From Sphaerolaimus hirsutus (taxonomy: Eukaryota; Nematoda; Chromadorea; Monhysterida; Sphaerolaimidae), in contig OZ038452.1 of NCBI GenBank assembly GCA_964036195.1, positions 24,191,785 to 24,255,784 of the forward strand: 64,000 nt of DNA, in the 5' to 3' direction. Of the stretch, positions 1-11,100 are shown in pieces (within the stretch, counting starts at the first letter, position 1; every line of letters begins with the position of its first letter). The notes beneath the pieces are model-generated. The model did no database searches. It saw only the letters and a program-made list of their open reading frames with translations, and was not told the origin of the DNA. A program made the position numbers and the translations under genes.

Positions 1-145
1 CATTGTAGATTGTAAGTATGTTCAACTTTTCTACCCCCTCAGAACCCCCAGAAGCCCCACACAATGATGGCGTTGTTGATCAAATCCAAAAGAAATTTTT
101 GAGAAAAACATAGGTTTGATAAAGTGGACAGTCCACTATCCCAAG

Positions 146-1052
146 TAGTGATGGAATGGCGCCATGGCGCTGGCGCCATTTGAGGGCGCCAAAGGGCGCC
201 GCGCCATGGCGCCATTGGCGCTTGGCGCCCTTTTTCTGTGGCGCCGTTGGCGCCTGGCGCCCACATTCTGAAAAGCGCCATGGCGCCCTTGGCGCTTGGC
301 GCCCTTTTTCCATGGCGCCCTTGGCGCCTGGCGCCCTGCTTTAGAAGGGTGCCAAAAAGGCGCCAGCAGGGTTTCACGGTGAGTGCTGTGTAAACGAAAA
401 AAGAAAAGAAAAACGCATCCGTGGATGATCTAAATTCGCCAGAAAAATAGACGGAGTGGTGTGAGTGGGTGGAAATTTTTCGTCCAACGGTTCATCAGAT
501 CTGTCTGACGGATCAGAAGACAAGAATGATGGATTGTTAACTTGCAAAATCATAAATAAACGGATTTAAATCGTTGCAATTAGGAAACATTGTTTGGAAA
601 GGTCTATTTGTAATGAATTGATTGTTGTCAAATGACAATTTCCATTGCGTTTGAATTCGTCATGTGGATTTTATTCAAAAAAAATTTGTTGCTAGCCTTG
701 TTTTTGTTCATTACATCCTGGAGAACGCGAATTAAGAAGTGAATGCACGTACAGTGGTGCTGTAGAAACATCTTTAGCACACGCATGGTGTTGTAGGTTT
801 TTTTTTTATCCTGGCGCCCTTGGCGCCTGGCGCCCCATTTTCCAAATGGCGCCATGGCGCCCTTGGCGCTTGGCGCCCTCTTTCCGTGGTGCCCCTGGCG
901 CCTGGCGCCCACTTTCTAAATGGCGCCATGGCGCCCTTGGCGCCTGGCGCCCTTTTTCTGTGGCGCCCTTGGCGCTTGGCGCCCACTTTCCGAATGGCGC
1001 CATGGCGCCCTTGGCGCCTGGCACCATTTTTTCTGGCGCTTTTCCATCACTA
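146..1052. mobile_element. hAT-type non-autonomous element with GGCGCC-rich interior (copy 1)
   Basis: The element begins TAGTGATGG and ends CCATCACTA, forming short terminal inverted repeats. It is flanked by a perfect 8-bp target duplication, ATCCCAAG, at 138-145 and 1053-1060. The TAG start and 8-bp duplication fit the hAT superfamily. Both ends (about 156-345 and 810-1040) are dense arrays of GGCGCC and TGGCGCTTGGCGCC variants. The centre (about 350-805) is unrelated AT-rich sequence. Long ORFs across the arrays are composition artefacts and no transposase is present. Confidence 0.85.
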
Positions 1053-2193
1053 ATCCCAAGCTATTCATGGAGCACATGGGGGCCAGAATTGGCTCGCTCA
1101 GTGTCAGGGGCAACATATGGCTGCTCCTGGGCCCCGTTGTTGCACTTAAGTATTTTTTATAGCAAACAATAAAAACAGCCCTGTGTAAAGATGGCACTCA
1201 CGTGACAGCGTGTCCAGCACCTGCAGTGTCGTGATGCAAATTACAAAATACTTGTGCCCATTCAATGTGGGCACTAATTATCTGATAAAAACCTATAGGG
1301 GCCAATGGGCAATGTGCCTTGTATCTAGTGTGAGTGGGCCAGATAAATAAAGAGGTCATGTCCAGAAAATCAAAAATCACAGTTTTTTAATCACAACCAC
1401 AATTTAGGTAATCACAAAGTTTCAAATCATTGTTGACATGGCTCTGTGGCACATGTCTGTATATTGGGGGTAATTTTTGTGTGGGGGAGTGAGCAGGGGG
1501 TCAAAATATACCGCTTACTTACCAGTGGGTCAAAAGATGGCTTTAGGCAAGCCACAAGGACTTTTAATTTTTTGAAAAAGCACCAACACAAGTGTATACA
1601 TACACTTGTGTTGCCGCCAAACCAAAAAATGGCTGCACACTTCACCACAGCTATATTTTGTGTGGTTTTTTGAAAATTCTCATTTATATTTTCCGGAAAA
1701 AAATTGGCAAAAAATTTTCATCAATCTGTAGCAGCAGAACAGGGGGGTGCCATGGGGTGCCACTTAGCATATATGTAGGCAAATGTTGTGGGCACCCCCA
1801 CAACAAATAGCAGCTATATTGGGCTGCACGTTTTCCTGTGAGATTGTTATGAAAAATGAGGTACCTGATTTCTCATTTAAATGTTCCACCAGTTTACTGT
1901 CCGCCGAGTATATCAAACGCATAGAGAACAAGAAAGCTTGCCATGGGAAGCAATTGTTTCAGACGTTTTTCTTAAACGATAACTTTTCTTGGCGGCGTTC
2001 ACACGGATTTGATGTAAAAAGTGCCATGGCACTTTTGGCATGTGTAGCACGAGGCGCCAATGGCGTCACAACAAAATGGCGCCAAGCGCCATGACGTTTT
2101 TCTAGACCACGGTGACAAACGCCAGGGCGAAAAAAATTCGCTATTGAATGACTTCGAATTTTGTATGTTTGTTACAAAAATAGTTTTCGAATT
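1053..2193. other. gene-less stretch with a short hairpin and a GGCGCC fragment
   Basis: I see no supported gene. There is an imperfect palindrome at about 1580-1613 (AACACAAGTGTA facing ACACTTGTGTT). A degenerate fragment of the GGCGCC element family lies at about 2008-2095, starting GATGTAAAAAGTGCC. Confidence 0.5.
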
Positions 2194-2195
2194 TA

Positions 2196-2607
2196 CCGTA
2201 TTACCTCGAATTAACCCCCCCCCCCTCGAAATACCCCCCCTAAAATGCGGCTGAGGAAATAATAACCCCCCCCCCTCGAAATACCCCCCCTAAAGTTGAG
2301 TGTAAAGATCACGTGCATGACAAATACCGCAGTTTGTGATCTGTACAATGCAGAACACACGTTAAAACTGATGATAAAGTTACGTTAGAGAAGGGTTACT
2401 GTGTATATACAGTTATAAATGCCTATAAACACATATATATCCATGTAATTGTGTGTTTTTTCTACGTCTGAGTATGGGGAATTTCCGAAATTTTCTGGCG
2501 AAATAATGGACCCCCCCTCGAATAACCCCCCCCCCCTCGAATTATCCCCCCCTAAAATTATGCTGGCGAAATAATAAACCCCCTGGGGGTATTTCAAGGT
2601 AATACGG
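2196..2607. mobile_element. TA-flanked MITE, CCGTATTxCCTCGA family
   Basis: The inverted ends CCGTATTACCTCGAA and TTTCAAGGTAATACGG are bounded by TA at 2194-2195 and 2608-2609. The interior repeats the words CCCCCTCGAAATACCCCC and GAAATAATAA. The TA target suggests a Tc1/mariner-like mobiliser, which is an inference. No ORF of its own. Confidence 0.75.
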
Positions 2608-5124
2608 TAGTTTTAATTTTTTTTAAAGAATTCTTTTGGGAAACACTCGTCACTGATCTGTATCCTTGTTGCAAGCGGAAGTGGTACCAGGCTCTCAGGT
2701 CTGCCAAAAATTAAGCGATCAAATAAAGGTCTCGACCGATTAGCGGTACAGGTTTTCTTTTTCAAAGGTAGAGGAATGTCAAACAAATAGCGACAGAAGC
2801 ACCGCCAAATAACTGAATACCTTTTTTGTATCGTATTTGGAGGAAATACCCCTTGAATTACCCCCTTCTCGAAATACCCTCAGGTCTGAGCGAGATGAGG
2901 AACAAATGAACCCTTCTCGAAATTCTCCAACCCATGCCTGGAATGATCTACATCATGTATGCAATGTACCTAGGTACATGAAGTATTATTTGCTGCCAAT
3001 TTGCACCCTTCGAATATTGCCCACCTCAAAATTTGCTGACCAAATCTAAACCCCTGAGGGTATTTTGAAGGGATACGGTACATATGTACATAAAGTTCAA
3101 ACTTGGAAGATTGCCATACATTGTATTTACCCTTAAGCTACAAAGCAGTAGCTGCCGAATGTTTACAAACACAAATAATAAATAAGAACACCCCTTTTTA
3201 TACTCTGTCATGATTTGTTTTCAATCATTTACTCAGCATCACACCCGAGATATTGGAGAAAGCCTCAGTGGCAGTGATCCCCTCGCAGCTATCCTCCCCT
3301 CGTTGGGTCTGCGGGGCGAATTAAAGTAATTAAAAAAGAAATTGAGTTGCGGTTGTTTTTTGCTCGTAACATTGCGGGGAAACGTAAAAATGCAAAGAAA
3401 ATTGAAAACTGAAGCGTAGAGTAGCGAAAATAATCGTGACGCCAAGCGCACACAAACCCCAGCCCCGTTACAGAGTTCTTAAAAGTACTAAACTTTTTTC
3501 AAAGTCTACGTAAATGTAAAGTATTTTTTCATTCACCCCCTGAGTACCGACAATGTAAAATAAATAGTTTTACGATAGTCATGTAATGTGATTACAATAC
3601 TTATTTCTGTAAAATGTAAAATTGAGTATTTTTGAAAAATTTACATTCAAAATCATTAATTTGCATAATTCTTTGCCCATTTTAACTTTTACTTCATGTT
3701 CATGTGCTTTTTGTTTATTGTAAGCTATTTTTGGCTACATGTGCTTATATATACCTATTTTCCTCCTACTTTTAGTGATTTTTCGCCCTTTTCTCATTCT
3801 ATACTTTGAAAAACCATTTAGGTGCTAAGTTGGAAGAAAATGTAACAAATATAAACACACCTTGGACTTCTATTCAAGAATTTCACATTTGCCACACCAC
3901 TCTGCCTACTAGCCAAAACCTTTCTGACCCCAGACAAATTCCCTGGCCCCAAATTAGTGCCTCCATTTATGGAATTTTGAAAAGTATGTTTCACACTTGA
4001 CACTGCACTCGTAAGAGGTCTTCTTTTCTGTGGTACGTGCAACACTACAGCACTGACTACGGTATAGTCACAGGAAATGTTATCTGGTGATGTTGTTTTG
4101 GGCTGCTGAAAAGTTGGGCAACTTTGGATAATGAGATATGTGGCCAGGGATATAAATACTCTGGCGAGTGAACATTGTGCATGCGCTGTTCACGTTGGCA
4201 GTGTGCCAAAAGATGTGGATCTTGAAAAACAATGAAAAATGCTTTACAGCATATTAACAGCAGTGACTTTTTGTATTTTAGGAAAGTCACTTGCATTAGT
4301 TATGCTTGGCACACTGCCAACATAAGTCACAAGGAATTGCACATGCACTCTATCAAGTCACTCATCAACTATACCATTTAGGTTCGTTGTTCTGAACAAT
4401 GTTATATTAAACAAATCACTATTCCATAAAACTACAGTCTAACCTGCTCAAGTTCACGACAATCACTCAATTCACAATCCACATCGTTTGGTGAAGTCAC
4501 ATCACCATTCAAATACAGCACCAAACTTTCTCGTTTGCTCACATTTTCTCGCAAGCATTTCGGCCTTTCAGATTCATTGTTGGAATAGTTCCCTGCGTTT
4601 GGTTGAGATTGCGGTTTGAATTTTTTTGTTGAAATTCCAATACGGTGGGAAAACTTTGGTATAATACTTTAACAACTCCGGCTTAAGGGACCAGGACTTT
4701 TTTTTGAGGGGGGGGCTTTTTATTTTGTCCAAAAACTAGAATTTTTGAGGGTGTGAATTCTGCTCCCGCGTCCAAAAAACGTTCGCATGTTAAAACTAAA
4801 AATTCCAGTGTGGTAGTTCGACGTATAATTCTGAACTGAACCGAGCACGAAATTCACTTTGCGTTTCCGCTGACATGGCTTTCATTTGAACTGTGTGAGA
4901 AGTGTTTCAAGTGTGAAATATTTATTGACCAAGTAGTCCAGAATACTAATTCTTATTTTAGTAAATTTACCATAACTCGTCAAATAAGTACCCCCCTCGA
5001 ATAACGTCTCCATGCTGTAAGCATGAGAAAAAAATAACTCCGCCCTCAACAAAGTCTAATGAAAAAAAAACTCCCCTGGGGACCTATTACACTTCAAAAC
5101 TGAGACTCAAAACAACACCATCCA
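2608..5124. other. repeat fragments and 3' flank of the GPCR
   Basis: No gene is visible. About 2829-3077 is a degraded CCGTATTxCCTCGA-type MITE (GTATTTGGAGGAAATACC ... GGGATACGGTA). From 3471 a CAGAGTTCTTAAAAGTACTAAAC sequence begins a truncated copy of the CAGAGTTG hAT family, running to about 3650. At 4980-5090 there is further CCCCCCTCGAATAA debris. The part nearest 5124 should contain the 3' UTR of the minus-strand GPCR. Confidence 0.5.
4921..4926 (-). terminator. candidate polyadenylation signal of the GPCR
   Basis: The plus-strand TTTATT reads AATAAA on the minus strand, about 200 bp past the GPCR stop codon at 5125-5127. The position is plausible, but the motif is common in AT-rich DNA. 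Confidence 0.35.
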
Positions 5125-8100
5125 TCAAGAAAACCAACTAAAGGCTTTTTCATGGCTCGGACTCTCAGAATGTTTATGATTTTTCCCTTCATCATTTGGT
5201 CTCACAACAAAATTGACTTGCAATGAAGGTCTTGGACTATTTTTTGACCTTTCACAGGCAACTTGAGACATTGGGGTCGTGGTACCACCATTTTTTGGCT
5301 TTGTATAGTAATTGTAGGCGTCACTGGCACTTAACAGACTTCTAGTCGATTTTTTCGACTTTTCTGCTTGATTTATCAGTGTTGTAGATTGGGCTTGACT
5401 GCTCGATGGAAAGTCACTGCCTTTGCATGATGAGGGACTGAAATGGGGGGGTGACAGTTATTTGGAAAAAATAAAAAGAAAAATTCACAATTTAAAAAAG
5501 GCAGGCTGAAAATAGTGAATTCAAAATGTAAAACTGAATTGCATATGAATGTATAAATTTCATTTCATTTTGGCAAACTCACCGCCTGCATGTTAGGTAA
5601 GTTGCCAGGCTAAAGGCATGACATGATAAATATTTATGAATGTGCCTCGAAATAATTGATATAATAATTGTAGTGCATTTCGGTCACTAATGATGTATTC
5701 ACGGGTAAGGTGCGCGCCACTGCGTGCACCCGCACTTTTTATGTTTCGCACGCCGTTTATAAACTCGCCGCGCAGTAGGCATTCATTCACTTTTCTTCTT
5801 TCCAGGTTTTGAAGGGTTTTTTGGTGCAGATGATTTTTTGAGTTCGCATTCGTTTTCGCAGTTCACCCATGTTCACTGCTCTGAGTTGACATGAAGTTTT
5901 GGTGATTTTAGAAGTGGAAACGTTCTGTGAGAAAGTCAACCTTCATCCTAACTCGAAGTAGAATCACGCTCACGACATTTCTCCATCACACGCTGAGAAG
6001 GGCACCTCGGGACCGGGCTCAACAAATTGAACCGTTGAGGCCCGGAAAGTGCCAGGCTGTTTTGGGATGTTTTGAGACGACTTGTGAAGTCATTCTGGGA
6101 AACTTGAGAGCCGTGGGCTCTACATGGTGATCGTACCCAACTAGAAACGCACAGTTTCTAGTCGAACCCCCCCTCGCAGATTTACACAGGGTGGTGCACC
6201 CGGCCGAGCATCGGCTCAAGGTACTGCGAACACTCAGGGTGCCTGAGCATCAGATAAAAACGGCGCTCGCGGAGCGCAAATGAGTGACGACAGTTTTTTC
6301 AGCCCAGACAGTGGAAAGTCACACAGAATGGCGGGAAAACTGCAATTCACGAGCAACGAATTCACTGAGAAAATCACGGACTTGCTAGCAAGCAGAAAAC
6401 GCGCAGCGCTAGTATTTATCGCATTCCAGTTACGGGAAAAACGGCAATCCACATGGCCGAAAGTGAAAAATCCGGCCGATTTGACCACAAAAAATTTGGC
6501 AAAGGCTTTGCAGGACATGGCTACGGCCTATTTCGCGAACAGCGACGTGTTGTCAATCGAAGACCCAGATGCTGAAGACGCAGGGGGCTCAGGGGACCCC
6601 GCAGATCAGGACGACGACGACGGAGACACAGCGAACAGAATGGAGGATTTGATCCAACTGGTACAAACTACCATGAAACAGCATCAATCGGCCCTGCAAC
6701 AACAGCAGGCAGCCATTTTGCAGCTGCAGCAGGCCCAGAACACACAATCAAGCAGCCAAAACCTCCCGCCAGACGTGAAACCAGTTGTTGCAGTCAACAC
6801 AAACGCAGATTACTGGAAATTGGAGACGGAGGATCGATTGGCCATGCTGCGGCGCGACTCGCTATTGAACCAAATTATTCAGTATATTGAGCTATTTGTC
6901 GTAACACCCGCCGATCACATGCAGTCGCTGTCCCAAGCGGTGCTACTAACCACAGCCCGCGACAAGATGGGTGCAGGCCATGTGGCAGGCGCCGCAAAGA
7001 AACAGCAGCAATTTGATGGCGAGTCAAACGCCACGACCGGCCCCTTCAAATGGTGGCTACACGGAATCGCACAACAGGCGATAGGGGTCCCGGAGGCGCA
7101 CCAACAGATGTTTTGGACGTTGGTTTTTGGGCACTGCCTAACAGGCGAGGCACAAAAGCGGTACCAAGCAGTGCGCGCTGACTTCCGGCAAGACCCCCTA
7201 TTTGTCATCGACCGTTTAAACCACATTTACCGCGTAGACCACAGGCTGTACTCAGTCTCGGACTGGTACGAACTGAAAGCGAAGCCAGGCGACTCAGTGA
7301 TAGATTTACAGACAAAATTGAGCGCCGCGTTCCACCATGTGAGCAACACAATGTCAAACAAAGAACGCGAAAGGATGATAGGGGACAAATTGTTCATTGA
7401 AGTAGTAAAGCTGCTCCCGGCATCCTGCTGGTACACGTGGAGAGAGCGGTGGCAGGAAAGGTCGTGCGACCTCGACACAGCAGTGTCAAAAATGGAGGCG
7501 GCCAGAATAGAAATACAGAAAAACAGAGCGCAGAAGCGCGACGAACAGAAAGACAGACGGCCGAATTGGAATCCGAGATACAAAGCCCAGAGTGCAACAC
7601 CGGGCGAGCCAGAAGTTAAGGCAACATTCGATCCCAAGACACACAAAGGACCGTGGTGCACACATTTTCTCCACAGGGAGCTGCTGCCACACGACCCCTC
7701 AAGGTGCTACGTGAACCCGAGCTCGACCCAGTTCCAACCCGGCAGGGCTGAAAGCATACGAAACGGGCTAGCACGCAGGGGCAAAACAGAAGAAGACGCA
7801 GTAGCAGCCATGAAGCAAAAGTGCAAGGAAATGGGAATCACGTACCAGGACGAAGCCAGAGTGGCGAGTTGCGCCCTGGAACAGATCACGAGCGACTGGG
7901 ACGAGCCTGCCAGCGAACCAGAGGATGAAACTGAGGGGGATGTCAACGATTGGTGCCCACTGGCATCATGGACGCAGGGCACAGAAGGCGGACACAGATG
8001 TGCACAGCTGGGAGAGCCCGACCCAGTAGCCACAATCCAATTTATGGGCGTAGACATCCAGGGTCACATAGACACAGGATGCAATATAGGGATTTTCATC

Positions 8101-11100
8101 GAGGACACAGTATTAGAGGGCATTTGGGCCACGGCCGGGTGTGACGCAAAAAGCGAGAGGGAAAAATTCAAGCCGTACCCGTACGCCAGAGTGCGGACAT
8201 CAGGGGAAGCAATTCAGGGCAAGCATCTGCGCGTGTACGAAATGCAAATCTCCCACGTGACCCCAGATCAAGTCAGACGCCAAGACACACTCCCAGCAGT
8301 GGTGAAGTTAATGGCGCATTTGCCGCCAGCAGACCCACTGCTATTAGGGCGGGCAGCTATCTGGGGAAAATTGCAAATTATACAGGATGCACACGCAGAA
8401 TTAGAGAGACTTGCGCAATCATATGAGGAGTCGCAGAGCGCATTCGCGGCCGGGCGAGAACAGGATGACAGCTGTTTCCGCACAGCCGATGTCAGAATCC
8501 TGGAACAAATCACGATCCCAGCAGGCGCACGCCAGCAGATCCTAGTAGGAACAGACAAATCCCCAGAATGGATCAGCGGAGACAACAAGAGCCTGGGAAT
8601 GGCCCTAGATCCATATCACAGAAATGAGAAGGGAGAATTAACGAGTTTTGTACCGGGATTAGCATGCAACACGGCGCTGCATCCCAGACACGACTGGATC
8701 GAAAACGCAAGCTTTTCACTGTGTGTTGTGAAGCAGACAGGGCACGAACAATTTTTAGAAAAAGACACCAAAGTCGCAGAGGTATTTTTTGTCAAGGAGG
8801 CACTCGTGGAGGAGGAAACAGAGACAAGAGTGGCAGAGACCACAGCCACGCCTGAACCCCCCCCCGCCAGAAACATACACAGCGAGCAACGTACCGCTGA
8901 CAGCGAGTCAAGAAGCCTACATCTCGGAGGTGTGGGGCAGATTGCCAAAAGAAAGCAGAGACGCGTTGCCAGAAGAGGAAATCACCCAGTTCCGGCACCT
9001 GCTGGCAGAACAAGAAGGGCTTTTCAGCCTAACCGAGTACGATATAGGCGAAACACAAATTTTGGACCATAAAATCACTTTAGTGGATGGCGCACAACCA
9101 GTGAAATGTGCGGCCAGGTTTGAGACACCGCCAAAACGTGCATTCGTATGGCAAACGATTGACGAGATGGTCAAAAAAGGACTGGTAGTACCATCGGCAT
9201 CGCCATGGGCATTCCCACTAGTTATCGTGCCAAAAGGGAAAACCGATTACCGGTTGTGCCTAGATTTCAGAAAATTAAACGAGCTTACAGTCCGTGACGC
9301 CTACCCGCTCCCCAGAATCACAGACATGTTCCAACAGATGAGCGGGAGAAGCGTGTTTTCCACAATGGACGCAAGTTTCGGGTACTACAATGTGCGGATC
9401 GCGGACCCCAAGACAAGGGACATGGTCACATTTGTGTGCAGCAAGGGGCAGTTCTCGTACACGAGAATGCCGCTGGGCCTAGTGAACGCAGGCGCCAGTT
9501 TCCAGAGGTTGATGGATTGTGTACTGGCGGGACTGAACAGAGAGGCGGAACGCCCAACATTTTTTGCCTACATCGACGACGCCCTAGTAGCCAGCAACAG
9601 CAGGACAGAGCACATGCAACACCTCGTCCAGCTATTCAACCGACTGAAATGGGCGGGGATTCGACTCAATCCAGAAAAGTGCTTTTTCTTCTGCCACACA
9701 GTGAAGTTCTTAGGTTTTGAGTTGAGCGAAAAGGGCATCGCGCCCAAGCGCAGCAACATCGCGGCCATTTTAGAGATGCCCACTCCAACGACCAAGCAGA
9801 ACATTAAGACTTTTCTGGGCAAAGCAGGCTATTTCAGTCAGCACATTCCAGGGTTCCAGCGACTGGCGGCGCCCCTGAATGAAATGGCCAAGGGCAAGTA
9901 CAGGGTCAATGGAAACGACCCAATTCCAGAGCACGCCGCGTGGACAGAAGAGGCCAAAGAAGCGCTGGAAACGCTGAAAAAGCGGCTCAGCACAGCACCA
10001 GTATTGGCGCATCCAGACAGGACAAAGCCGTATTACCTGTACACAGATGCATGTGACTACGGCCTTGGAGCAGTGCTAATGCAGCGCGGGGATGAGAATG
10101 ACGGAAAATTACGGCCCGTGTCGTTTGTGTCCAAACGCTTGCCAACAAGCCACAAAAATTGGTCAACAATTGAAAAAGAGGCCCTGGCGTGCACATGGGC
10201 GCTGGACCGGCTAGGGGACTTTATAGACGGGCAGAAAGTCATTCTAAGAACAGATCACAAAGCACTGGTGAGTGCACTTCTGAAGCCAGCCAAAGGGAAA
10301 GTGGAGCGATGGACTCACAGATGGGCAGTACGACTGTCGCTGAAAGATCTGGTTATTGAATATTGCCCAGGTGAGCAGAATGTGATCGCGGACGCACTCA
10401 GCCGCAACCCGATTGCAGACACAGACGAAATAGCATTCAAACAGGCAAGCGAGGTGATCCGGATCCCGCTGGAAAAATTATATCCGCACATGTCACAGAA
10501 TACAACCGCGGACATCATCGATTGGGCCACGGAGCAGGAAAAAGACCCCAAGACGGCCGAAATACGGAAAAAATTGCGAGAACACAAAATGGGCGGGGCG
10601 CAATACAGCATACAGAACGATATTGTGTTGTATAATGCGATCAGGGGACCCGTCCCTTTGGCACCCACCCAACTGCAAGAACCGCTAATTTTGCAAGCAC
10701 ACGCGGGACTTACAGGAACGCACGGGGGAGTGGAACGCACACTGCAACGACTTGGGCAGCAAGCAGGGTGGCCCGGAATGCGCGGGGACATTGCCAAGTT
10801 CGTAGAGCAATGCACAGTGTGCAAATTGACCAAAGATGCGCAGAGAACGTGTGTAAGTCCCCTGTTCCCAGTCGCCCCAGGCACACGCCCATGGGCAAAA
10901 GTGGCAATGGACACAACACCAATGCCATTTTTTGGCAATTACCGGCACATGCTCATTATTGTAGATTACTTAACAAGAGCGGTAATTTTAGCACCATTAC
11001 GCCAGCTCACAGGATCACAGGTGGCAGAAGCGGTAGAGAAACGGCTTATTTTTCTGTTCGGAGCACCACTGGAAATAGTGTGCGACAACGGCACGGAGTT

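Noticed and set aside
39..1197. Numerous overlapping ORFs of 60-112 codons on both strands, rich in W, R, A, P and G
   Set aside because: They are translations of GGCGCC arrays inside a hAT MITE proven by its 8-bp target duplication.
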